Shown here piece by piece: positions 1 through 6,498 of a stretch of 21,927 nucleotides of DNA; the stretch's first letter is position 1; every line of letters begins with the position of its first letter. A model generated the notes under the pieces. It saw only the letters and a list, made by a program, of their open reading frames with translations. It did not search any database and had not been told where the DNA came from. Source of the DNA: JAVVSR01 sp964604875 (GTDB lineage Bacteria; Bacillota; Clostridia; Christensenellales; CAG-917). The DNA lies in assembly GCA_964604875.1 (NCBI GenBank), contig CAZSAC010000026.1:1-21927 (forward strand), written 5' to 3'. The position numbers were made by a program, and so were the translations under genes.

Positions 1-283
1 AGCTTTTGTTTGTTTATCTTTTTAAATTGCATAAAGTCCATTGTGGGATTTTTACAATTTTAGATTGGGATAATATATTTATGAGGTTTTAAATATATTT
101 ATATTCAATTTTATTAAACTGGCGTTGATGATAGAGATAGTGTTCTTCATACTTGTTTTTCATTATTCTAAAATTTTTTAATTATCACGGTTATTATTGC
201 TTATTTAGTCATTCTTGTTATCTTTAGCTTTTATGACATATGGTTAAGAATTTGAAATATTCAGTACACAGCTTTGTTATTAA
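1..283. other. AT-rich gene-free left edge
   Basis: No reading frame of useful length, tRNA-like fold or strong repeat was seen in this stretch. It is very AT-rich with stop codons in all frames. It lies beyond the luxS terminator, so it is probably a spacer to whatever gene lies left of the window. Confidence 0.6.
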
Positions 284-314
284 AAAATAGGGGCAAAAAA
301 ATTGCCCCTATTTT
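284..314 (-). terminator. Intrinsic terminator downstream of luxS
   Basis: A perfect 13-bp stem pairs 284-296 with 302-314 around a 5-nt A-rich loop; the core is GGGGC/GCCCC. Read on the minus strand, the hairpin runs straight into six or more T residues, which is the form expected for ending luxS transcription. The T tract on the plus strand is weaker. It lies about 135 nt after the luxS stop codon, with no gene in between. Confidence 0.85.
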
Positions 315-448
315 GTTATCTTTAATAATCAAATTTAGATAAACCTATAATATATTAATGAGAATTTTTTTGCGTTATATGGCTTTATCTAATTTTCAAT
401 GTTTTATGTGAAACCCCAATTTTTTCTTGTAAAATGCGGTTTTTCTTT

Positions 449-880
449 CTATTTCGACTCCGATACTTCAGCCAAATAGCCTATTATTTCCAACTTTGCG
501 CCATTTAGGCTATGGTCAAGATAGTTTCCACATTCCTGCTTTTCACTACCGGGGATTGTCGATTGTAACAAACACTCCTTAAAACACTTTAATGTTAGCT
601 CCCTCGCTTCTTCGTACGCTATATTTCTAAGCAATAAATAAAATCCCGTTCTGCAACCCATTGGGCCAAAATAAATAACATTGTCTTTTTGGTTGCTATT
701 TCTTATTACTGTTGCAAAAAGATGTTCTATAGTATGCGCAGACGCCGTTGACAAATAGTCTCCTGAGTTAGGTTTTTTAAACCTGATATCATAGGTATAA
801 ATGTCCCCCTGTACGCTTGAGAGATAAAAACCGATTTTATGAGTGTTGTGGTCGAGAGTAAAAGATTTAATTTTTTCCAT
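449..880 (-). CDS. luxS: S-ribosylhomocysteine lyase LuxS
   Basis: LuxS cleaves S-ribosylhomocysteine to homocysteine and DPD, the precursor of autoinducer-2, in the cytoplasm. The 143-residue product is slightly shorter than the usual 150-160 but carries the whole active site. The metal ligands are H49 and H53 in HTIEHL and C117 in ECGNYLDH; the catalytic residues are E52 and C76 in GPMGCRTGFYL; the N-terminal SFTLDH is also conserved. The ATG at 880 is preceded by A/T-rich sequence without a clear Shine-Dalgarno site, and an inverted repeat (897-916) sits 16 nt upstream. mtnN, which makes its substrate, lies upstream in the same orientation across a 216-nt spacer. The two genes together form the two-step SAH detoxification route. 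Confidence 0.97.
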   Translation of the reverse strand: MEKIKSFTLDHNTHKIGFYLSSVQGDIYTYDIRFKKPNSGDYLSTASAHTIEHLFATVIRNSNQKDNVIYFGPMGCRTGFYLLLRNIAYEEARELTLKCFKECLLQSTIPGSEKQECGNYLDHSLNGAKLEIIGYLAEVSESK

Positions 881-896
881 TTTTATACACTTGTCT

Positions 897-916
897 AGTT
901 TTCTGTTTAGAAAACT
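897..916. repeat. Perfect inverted repeat upstream of luxS
   Basis: Two perfect 8-bp arms (AGTTTTCT and AGAAAACT) flank a 4-nt spacer. The element ends 16 nt before the luxS start codon. It could be a repressor operator or a leader hairpin. Read on the plus strand it is followed by a long T-rich run, but no plus-strand gene ends here, so a terminator role is unlikely. Confidence 0.5.
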
Positions 917-943
917 TTTTTATATTTTTTTTATACGGTTTTG

Positions 944-1087
944 TTGCCTTGCAAGTCTTGCTACGTACTTTGATAAGTTGCCTTGCTATACAAGGTTGTC
1001 AACTATTTTTGAATTTCCTTGCTAGCTAGCTTACCACTTATTTTATTAAATTGCCTTGCCAATTACTTTCCCTAAGTATTTTACCGG
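944..1087. repeat. Four degenerate ~35-bp direct repeats between mtnN and luxS
   Basis: The 9-mer TTGCCTTGC begins at 944, 978 and 1051, and a one-mismatch copy (TTTCCTTGC) begins at 1014. The spacings are 34, 36 and 37 bp. Units 2-4 also share a TATTTT stretch about 24-28 bp after the 9-mer. The remainder is poorly conserved. Nothing here is coding. The array occupies most of the mtnN-luxS spacer and could be a set of regulator sites or a decayed tandem repeat. Confidence 0.5.
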
Positions 1088-1096
1088 TCTGATAGT

Positions 1097-1777
1097 TTAT
1101 AGCTTTTCAATAAGTTTTTCAATTATATCGGCGCAGGCAATGGAACCACTATAAGCAATTTCTGAAAAAGATAGTGGGCTATGCTCATCTGCATGGTCGC
1201 TGACTACTTTAAAGCAAATTGCAGGCACATTATTACGTTTTGCAGTGATAATAATCCCTGCGCTTTCCATATCACAAATATCTGCGTTATATTTGCTCAC
1301 CAACATATCTTTTATGGCTGAATCCGCCACAAATTTGTCCGCCGAGGCGATAGTCGCGCGCTTAATGCCGGGAATAATTCTTTCTACCTTGTCGATGAGT
1401 TGGTCACACTTTATTATGACGTCGTCAAACTCCAAGTATCTTCCCGCGGGAATATTGTCTATAGGCGAGGTATCGAACTCATAATGAACCACTTTATCGC
1501 AAAGTAAAATATCGCAACAGCGCAAGTTCTCTTTTAGCGAACCTACAAAACCATAGTTTAAAATGACGTCTACGTCATAGCAGGATATTAAAAGTTGGGT
1601 TGCTGCTGCGGCGGCTATTTCGCCTATTCCGCTTTTCACCACAAAAATAGTTTTTTCACCTTCGAAAATATAAACGTCAATCCCGCCTTTTTTTTCTATT
1701 TTATAGTTTTCCCCGAAAACTTTTAAAACTCTATCCATTTCGACCGCCATAGCGGCGATGATTCCAAACTTTTTCAC
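1097..1777 (-). CDS. mtnN: 5'-methylthioadenosine/S-adenosylhomocysteine nucleosidase
   Basis: This enzyme (MTAN, Pfs) hydrolyses the glycosidic bond of SAH and MTA, releasing adenine and, from SAH, the S-ribosylhomocysteine used by LuxS. The 226-residue product has the family pattern: the IIAAM..E N-terminus with catalytic-type E13, SGIGEIAAA at 49-57, the SADKF segment near 145, DMES with E171 in the ribose-binding loop, and VVSDHAD with catalytic D194. The start is GTG at 1777, supported by AAAGGAG a few nt upstream. It has its own promoter, divergent from rsmG, and luxS follows on the same strand. No terminator was seen after it, so co-transcription with luxS is possible. Confidence 0.95.
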   Translation of the reverse strand: MKKFGIIAAMAVEMDRVLKVFGENYKIEKKGGIDVYIFEGEKTIFVVKSGIGEIAAAAATQLLISCYDVDVILNYGFVGSLKENLRCCDILLCDKVVHYEFDTSPIDNIPAGRYLEFDDVIIKCDQLIDKVERIIPGIKRATIASADKFVADSAIKDMLVSKYNADICDMESAGIIITAKRNNVPAICFKVVSDHADEHSPLSFSEIAYSGSIACADIIEKLIEKL

Positions 1778-1797
1778 TTGTTGCTCCTTTTAATTTG

Positions 1798-1825
1798 ATT
1801 ATATCATAACCGAGTTTTTTTTCAA
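1798..1825 (-). promoter_or_regulatory. Sigma-A promoter of mtnN
   Basis: On the minus strand, TTGAAA (1820-1825) and TATAAT (1798-1803) are separated by 16 bp, with a TGn extension before the -10. A strong AAGGAG site follows before the GTG start of mtnN. Confidence 0.7.
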
Positions 1826-1849
1826 GCTGATTAAGCTTATTTATTTTAA

Positions 1850-1878
1850 TTGTTTTTTTGGGGCAAATAGGCTATAAT
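1850..1878 (+). promoter_or_regulatory. Sigma-A promoter of rsmG, probably leaderless
   Basis: TTGTTT (1850-1855), a 17-bp spacer and a perfect TATAAT (1873-1878) lie directly before rsmG. Only 8 nt separate the -10 box from the ATG, so the predicted transcript start (about 1885) leaves roughly 2 nt of leader. No Shine-Dalgarno site is present. Confidence 0.7.
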
Positions 1879-1886
1879 CAAGTTCT

Positions 1887-2594
1887 ATGGAAACATTTAA
1901 AACCCTTTTACAAGTCGGCGCCAAGGAATTGGCTATAGAGATTTCTGACGAACAATGCTCAAGATTTTTTTCTTTTTATAAATCGGTTGTGGATTATAAC
2001 CAAAAGGTAAATTTGACATCGATTTTAGACGAAAAAGATTTTGTAATAAAGCATTTACTAGACAGTCTTACCGCCGTTGAACATATTCCTCAAAAGAGTC
2101 GGGTTTGCGACATTGGCGCCGGGGCAGGGTTTCCTTCAATTCCTTTAAAACTTGTACGTGACGACATTTCTTTGGTGATGATGGACGCCTTAAATAAAAG
2201 GGTTATATTTTTAAACCAAGAGATAGCCGAACTTGACTTAAATAATACGTCTGCTGTCCATATTCGCGCAGAGGAGGCCGGGGTAGGCGAGTATCGCAAT
2301 CATTTTGATTGTGTTGTCGCGCGCGCTGTTGCCGACATAAAAGTTTTATGCGAGCTGGCGCTTCCGCTGCTTAAGGTAGGCGGGAAATTTATTGCCTATA
2401 AAGGCTCTAATCTTGATGAGCTGGATGGGCTGGAAAGGGCGTTAAATAAACTAAAGGGCAAGTTGACTAAAGTGGTCAATTTAAAACTTCCTTATATTTT
2501 TGACGAACGAAATCTGTTTATTATAGAAAAGACGGAAATTACTCCGCCAATTTACCCTAGAAGTTTTTCCAAAATAAAATCACAAAAGCTTTAG
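1887..2594 (+). CDS. rsmG: 16S rRNA (guanine-N7) methyltransferase RsmG
   Basis: RsmG (GidB) methylates the G527-equivalent of 16S rRNA using S-adenosylmethionine. The 235-residue protein has a family-typical length. It shows NLTSI (42-46), KHLLDSL (55-61), the SAM-binding loop DIGAGAGFPSIPLK starting at D75, and the ARAVA segment. The C-terminus keeps the YPR..SKI pattern of the family. In many Firmicutes rsmG sits in the rnpA-yidC-mnmE-mnmG-rsmG-parA-parB series next to the origin. Here it is next to parB but convergent with it, and the other members are missing from the window. The ATG directly follows a sigma-A -10 box, so translation is probably leaderless. Confidence 0.96.
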   Translation: METFKTLLQVGAKELAIEISDEQCSRFFSFYKSVVDYNQKVNLTSILDEKDFVIKHLLDSLTAVEHIPQKSRVCDIGAGAGFPSIPLKLVRDDISLVMMDALNKRVIFLNQEIAELDLNNTSAVHIRAEEAGVGEYRNHFDCVVARAVADIKVLCELALPLLKVGGKFIAYKGSNLDELDGLERALNKLKGKLTKVVNLKLPYIFDERNLFIIEKTEITPPIYPRSFSKIKSQKL

Positions 2595-2651
2595 ATTTTT
2601 AAATTTTGCGGTTTTATCACATCCTTTTGACTGTTAAACTTATAAAATATA

Positions 2652-2684
2652 AAAAGGCGGAGTATATCCGCCTTTTATTTTTTG
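2652..2684. terminator. Bidirectional terminator between rsmG and parB
   Basis: A 10-bp perfect stem (AAAAGGCGGA at 2652-2661 with its complement at 2667-2676) has a 5-nt loop. A T-rich run follows on both strands, so it fits as a shared end for the convergent genes rsmG and parB. Confidence 0.9.
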
Positions 2685-2694
2685 TTTTTGATTT

Positions 2695-3579
2695 TTACGC
2701 TTTTAATGTTTCGATTAAATCAAATATCCTTTGAAGGTCGTCTTCTGTGAAATAGTCAATACAGATTCTTCCCTTGGTATCGTTTCCAAGAATCTTCACT
2801 TTTGTGCCAAAAACCCTTTTCATATCGTTTACGAAAGCTTTAAGTTCCTTGCTTTGTTTTTCTTTTCTAACGCCTGTTGGAATAAGCTTTCTGCCAAGGT
2901 ATAGTTGTACTTGCGTTTCCAATTCTCTTACACTCATTTTATTGTCGCAGGCGCGGTTTGCAAAATACATTTGAATTTCGGGGTCTGATATTACTACCAA
3001 GCATCTTGCGTGGCTAGAAGAAAGCCTATTAGTGCGAACCATATCCAAAACCTCTGACGATAACGTCAAAAGCCTTAAAATATTTGTAACGGTTGAACGA
3101 TTCATCCCGATACGTTTTGCCGCATCTTCTTGTGTCATTCCTGTGCTTTTTATAAGCTCCGACAATCCTTCTGCCGCTTCTATTGGGTTTAAATCCTCGC
3201 GTTGAAGGTTTTCAATCAGCGCAATTTCCCTCATTTCTTGTTTGGTGAGCTCCCTCACAACGCAGGGAACCGACGTTAGTCCTGCGATACGCGCGGCGCG
3301 GAACCGTCTTTCACCCGCGATTATAACATATCGATTTCCGCTTCTTAAAACCAACAGTGGACTTAATATGCCATAGACATTTATTGATGACGCAAGCTCC
3401 TCCAGCGCCGTTTTATCAAAAATTTTTCGAGGCTGGTAAGGATTTGTATCAATAAGCGAAATATCAACATCAATAACTTCTCTGTTTTGTTGAGCGGTTG
3501 CCACTTCCTTCGCCACATCTTCTTCTTGGATATTACCAAGTAATGCGGCAAGCCCTTTTCCTAACCCTTTATTGGACAT
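2695..3579 (-). CDS. parB: Chromosome-partitioning protein ParB (Spo0J)
   Basis: ParB is a CTP-dependent DNA clamp that loads at parS sites near the origin and recruits SMC. The 294-residue protein starts with the typical GLGKGL segment. It has the PYQPR motif (47-51), the CTP-binding box GERRFR (89-94), ENLQREDLNP (123-132), a helix-turn-helix at about 149-168 and a C-terminal dimerisation domain. The ATG at 3579 is preceded by GAGGTG. ParA (Soj), normally directly upstream, is absent here; dnaN lies upstream instead. parB has its own promoter and a large inverted repeat just upstream of it, suggesting separate control. The Noc paralogue was considered, but the GLGKGL start and the origin position favour ParB. 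Confidence 0.94.
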   Translation of the reverse strand: MSNKGLGKGLAALLGNIQEEDVAKEVATAQQNREVIDVDISLIDTNPYQPRKIFDKTALEELASSINVYGILSPLLVLRSGNRYVIIAGERRFRAARIAGLTSVPCVVRELTKQEMREIALIENLQREDLNPIEAAEGLSELIKSTGMTQEDAAKRIGMNRSTVTNILRLLTLSSEVLDMVRTNRLSSSHARCLVVISDPEIQMYFANRACDNKMSVRELETQVQLYLGRKLIPTGVRKEKQSKELKAFVNDMKRVFGTKVKILGNDTKGRICIDYFTEDDLQRIFDLIETLKA

Positions 3580-3609
3580 TTTTCACCTCTATAAAAGTTT
3601 TATAGCCTA

Positions 3610-3638
3610 ATTATAGCATTAAAAGAATAAATATACAA
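3610..3638 (-). promoter_or_regulatory. Sigma-A promoter of parB
   Basis: On the minus strand, TTGTAT (3633-3638) and TATAAT (3610-3615) are 17 bp apart, with a TGn extension before the -10. The predicted transcript start near 3603 gives a leader of about 24 nt carrying the GAGGTG site. A second, weaker -10 (TATAAT complement at 3666-3671) lies farther upstream inside the inverted repeat. Confidence 0.7.
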
Positions 3639-3668
3639 ATGTTGTGAAACATTTTGTTTCACAACATT
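3638..3668. repeat. Perfect 13-bp inverted repeat upstream of parB, everted parS half-sites
   Basis: The arms at 3638-3650 and 3656-3668 are perfectly complementary around ATTTT. The inner parts read GTGAAACA and TGTTTCAC, the two halves of the parS consensus but in the opposite (everted) order. The element touches the -35 box of the parB promoter. The T run on the minus strand is too interrupted for a good terminator. It could be a ParB or other regulator site, or an mRNA hairpin at the end of dnaN. Confidence 0.6.
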
Positions 3669-3706
3669 ATAAAATGCATTCTTTTTATGTTGAAATAAGT
3701 CAAATT

Positions 3707-4810
3707 TTAAACGATAATACGAACGGGTAAAATTAAATAGATATATTCGTCGCCGTCGGTGGGAACAATAATTGCGGGCGCGGTTGAGGTTGTAAAACAT
3801 AGTTTTACAAAGCTTTCGGCAATAGCCCTCAAGCTATCCGAGAGATACTTTGCGTTAAAGCCTATTGCTAAGTCTTTTCCGTCAAGGCTTATGTTTAAAT
3901 TTTCATTAATACCGCTTATTTCGCTTTCGGCGGTAATCGCCATTTTTCTTTCTTTTATTTCAAGCTTAACAACACTTTTTTTCTCGGCTCTGGTTGCTAA
4001 AGACGCGCGGTCGATTGCGATATCAAACAGTTTTTTATCGACGGTAATGGTTGTGGTAAACTCTGTCGGAATAATTTTATTGTAATTAATATATTCGCCT
4101 TCAATAAGTCTTGTGACAATTTTTGTGTTGTTTAAATCAACCATAAAATAATTTTTTTCAAGGTTAATTTTTATGGTTTCGTCTTCGTCGTCTAAAAGAC
4201 GGCTTATTTCCAATAAACTGCGGGACGGAACTATAATTTTCATATTATTTCCTTTATACTCAACTACCTTATTGCAACAAGCCAAACGATAGCCATCAGA
4301 CGCAACGCCGGTAAGTTTGTTTTCAGAAAGTTCCAAACAACAGCCTTTTAGAGTAGGGCGGTTATCCTCGCTTGCGGCGCAGAAAATAATTTTGTTTATT
4401 AAATCCTTAAATTCTTTTTTAATTATATGAAAGCAACTATAGTCGTCCACGTTTTTAATTTGAGGATACTCGTCTGCCGACATAGTTTGAATATATCCGT
4501 TATTTTCACCGTATGTGAGGCGCATAGTCTCTTCTTCGGTGGTATCGATGTAAATTTCTTCGCCTTCAATTTTTCTTATATATTCAGTAAAATATTTTCC
4601 GGCAACTACTGTCTCTCCCTCAATCTTAATATCTGCTTTAATCCTTTTTTCAATAGATAATTCTAAATCTGTTGCAGACAAAATCAACTCGGAGCCTTCC
4701 GCCTTTATTTTTATACCGTTTAAAATAGGCATTGTTTTTCTTATAGGTAACGCTTTTCCGACTTTTGTTAGCGCGTCGGATAAATCTAAACTATCGCATG
4801 TGAGTTTCAT
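3707..4810 (-). CDS. dnaN: DNA polymerase III beta subunit (sliding clamp)
   Basis: DnaN is the ring-shaped processivity clamp of the replicative polymerase. The 367-residue length and three repeated clamp folds match the family; recognisable parts are RKTMPILNGI near the N-terminus, RPTLKGCCLE and SDGYRLA in the middle, and the C-terminal LILPVR (359-364) that closes the peptide-binding pocket. The ATG at 4810 has a full AAAGGAGG site with good spacing. It lies 190 nt downstream of dnaA in the same orientation, the classic dnaA-dnaN pair, and parB follows it. recF, normally directly downstream of dnaN, has moved to the other side of dnaA. Confidence 0.97.
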   Translation of the reverse strand: MKLTCDSLDLSDALTKVGKALPIRKTMPILNGIKIKAEGSELILSATDLELSIEKRIKADIKIEGETVVAGKYFTEYIRKIEGEEIYIDTTEEETMRLTYGENNGYIQTMSADEYPQIKNVDDYSCFHIIKKEFKDLINKIIFCAASEDNRPTLKGCCLELSENKLTGVASDGYRLACCNKVVEYKGNNMKIIVPSRSLLEISRLLDDEDETIKINLEKNYFMVDLNNTKIVTRLIEGEYINYNKIIPTEFTTTITVDKKLFDIAIDRASLATRAEKKSVVKLEIKERKMAITAESEISGINENLNISLDGKDLAIGFNAKYLSDSLRAIAESFVKLCFTTSTAPAIIVPTDGDEYIYLILPVRIIV

Positions 4811-5000
4811 AAAATCCTCCTTTAAATCTTATTGCTTTATAGTTTTTAATAATATTAATAATATTAATGTCGGTGGAAATGTTTATAACACTTAAAAAAC
4901 ACAACATATTGAGCAATGAAAATTTTTTTTGCGGAACATCTTGGCTTTTCGTATGTGCACAAATCTGTTAACAACTTTTAAGACTTGTCTACATATCCAC
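4811..5000. other. dnaA-dnaN spacer with AT-rich 9-mer repeats and degenerate DnaA-box-like sites
   Basis: The spacer contains a TTAATAATA tandem repeat (about 4846-4868, 2.5 copies). At its dnaA end there are near-matches to the DnaA box TTATCCACA: TGTGCACAA (4954-4962, one mismatch to the complement), TTGTCTACA (4985-4993, two mismatches) and ATATCCACT (4993-5001, two mismatches). In Bacillus this spacer carries the unwinding element of oriC. The sites here are weak, so this is only a candidate. It also holds the dnaN leader. Confidence 0.4.
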
Positions 5001-6362
5001 TTATCTCTTATAAAGCATATCCTTTATATCGTTTACTTGTATTTTTAATTTACTGTCTTTTTTAATTTGTTCGCTTATTTTGTCCCTGCTGTGAATGATT
5101 GTAGTATGGTCACGTCCGCCGAAAATATTGCCAATAGAAACCAAAGGAATACTTATAAGCTCAGTAATAAGGTAGATGGCAATCATACGAGGTTCAACAA
5201 CTTCCTTATTTTTCTTTTTTCCGATAATATCGGACGAAGCAATATTGAAGTATTTGCAGGTCGTATTTAAAATATCATAAGCGTCGATATTTTCTTTTTT
5301 TATGTCCAAATAATCTTTAAGAGCTTCTTGCGCGACGGAAACGGACGTCACTCGTTGACCGCTAAGCTGGCTATAAAAAATAACCTTATTTAAAAGCCCT
5401 TCCATATCGCGAATGTTTTTATCGACGTTTTTTGCCATAAATTCCGCGATGTCGTTATTTAGAACAAAATTTTGAGCCTCGGCTTTTTTTTGTAAAATTG
5501 CAATACGTGTTTCAATATCGGGAGGTTGAATATCGGCAAGCAAACCCCACTGAAAGCGGGTGCGCAAACGTTCTTCCAAAGGAGAAATGTCTTTTGGAGG
5601 ACGGTCGCTTGAAATGATAATTTGCTTATCGTTTTGATAGAGGTCGTTAAAGGTATGGAAAAGAGCTTCCTGAGAATAATCCTTTCCGGCCAAAAACTGA
5701 ATATCGTCTATCATCAAAACGTCAACCGAGCGATATTTTTCACGGAAATCCTTATTAGTGTTTTTTTCTTTACGGATAGACTCAATAAGCTCATTCGTAA
5801 ATTTTTCCGTGGTGATATACATAATTTTTTTAGAGGGGAAATGGTCTTGGATATAATTTCCAATAGCGTGCAAAATATGCGTCTTTCCTAAACCTACGCC
5901 TCCGTATATAAAAAGAGGATTAAGACGTTCCCCCGGGTTTTTTGCCACCGCCATCGCCGCCTCTGCGACAATCTTATTTGACTCACCGATAACGAAGCTT
6001 GAAAAAGTATATTTTCTGTTAAAGGTAAAGACGTTTTCGTTTACCTTTACGGGATTATCAATTACAAGCTCTTCCCCTAAAATGTAGTCTTGTTTTTTAA
6101 GGCAATCTTCTCTTTCGTTTTCGGTTATAATTTTTATTTCCGAAATCAAAGGATTAATCTCGTTTACAGCTTCCAATATTGTGGATACGTAGTTTTTTTC
6201 TATTGTATTTTTGCTTGAAGAGCTCCCCGTTTGCAAAACCAAAGTATGTCCGATAAAACAAACAGTTTCCAATTTGTCTATCCAAACCTCATAGCTTATA
6301 GCCTGCAATTTTGCGGAAAGCCTAACCTTTGCATCTTCCCAAAGCGTTTTAATATTAATCAT
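5001..6362 (-). CDS. dnaA: Chromosomal replication initiator DnaA
   Basis: DnaA is the AAA+ ATPase that binds oriC boxes and opens the duplex. The chosen start (ATG at 6362) gives 453 residues beginning MINIKTLWEDA, a normal domain I; an in-frame TTG at 6401 would add 13 hydrophobic residues and overlaps the promoter, so it was rejected. Domain III has Walker A GGVGLGKT (154-161), Walker B VLMIDD (215-220) and the arginine-rich ERLRTRF. Domain IV ends with the DNA-binding signature GRDHTTIIHS (416-425). The linker domain II is short. dnaN follows in the usual order, but recF lies upstream. The promoter is so close that the mRNA may be leaderless, and a DnaA-box-like site lies upstream, suggesting autoregulation. 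Confidence 0.97.
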   Translation of the reverse strand: MINIKTLWEDAKVRLSAKLQAISYEVWIDKLETVCFIGHTLVLQTGSSSSKNTIEKNYVSTILEAVNEINPLISEIKIITENEREDCLKKQDYILGEELVIDNPVKVNENVFTFNRKYTFSSFVIGESNKIVAEAAMAVAKNPGERLNPLFIYGGVGLGKTHILHAIGNYIQDHFPSKKIMYITTEKFTNELIESIRKEKNTNKDFREKYRSVDVLMIDDIQFLAGKDYSQEALFHTFNDLYQNDKQIIISSDRPPKDISPLEERLRTRFQWGLLADIQPPDIETRIAILQKKAEAQNFVLNNDIAEFMAKNVDKNIRDMEGLLNKVIFYSQLSGQRVTSVSVAQEALKDYLDIKKENIDAYDILNTTCKYFNIASSDIIGKKKNKEVVEPRMIAIYLITELISIPLVSIGNIFGGRDHTTIIHSRDKISEQIKKDSKLKIQVNDIKDMLYKR

Positions 6363-6372
6363 AGTACTTACT

Positions 6373-6401
6373 ATAATAACAAATAAATTAAAAAATCGCA
6401 A
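6373..6401 (-). promoter_or_regulatory. Sigma-A promoter of dnaA
   Basis: On the minus strand, TTGCGA (6396-6401) and TATTAT (6373-6378) are 17 bp apart. Ten nt separate the -10 from the ATG, predicting a leader of about 4 nt. Confidence 0.6.
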
Positions 6402-6414
6402 TAATTTTTGCTAT

Positions 6415-6423
6415 TTGTCCACA
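6415..6423. promoter_or_regulatory. DnaA-box-like site upstream of dnaA
   Basis: TTGTCCACA differs by one base from the consensus TTATCCACA. It lies 14 bp upstream of the dnaA -35 box, a usual place for DnaA autoregulation. It is the best DnaA-box match noticed by eye in the replication region. Confidence 0.5.
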
Positions 6424-6498
6424 TAAAAAATCAAGAAAAGAAAAGAATGTAAAAAAGCGTGAAAAAAAGAGGATAAAAAACCAAAAAACAAGAAAGCC

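Noticed and set aside
897..930. Plus-strand intrinsic terminator (inverted repeat plus T run)
   Set aside because: No plus-strand gene ends nearby and the stem is weak and AT-rich; an operator or leader role for luxS is more economical.
843..1025. Small plus-strand open frame between luxS and mtnN
   Set aside because: No ribosome site, it overlaps the luxS start, and its composition is that of the T-rich spacer and repeats.
944..1087. CRISPR array
   Set aside because: Only the first 9 bp are well conserved, the unit is about 35 bp in total so there is no separate repeat and spacer, and no cas gene is present.
6363..6401. 13-residue N-terminal extension of DnaA from a TTG at 6401
   Set aside because: The TTG is part of the -35 box, the extension is hydrophobic and unlike DnaA domain I, and the ATG at 6362 gives the normal start.
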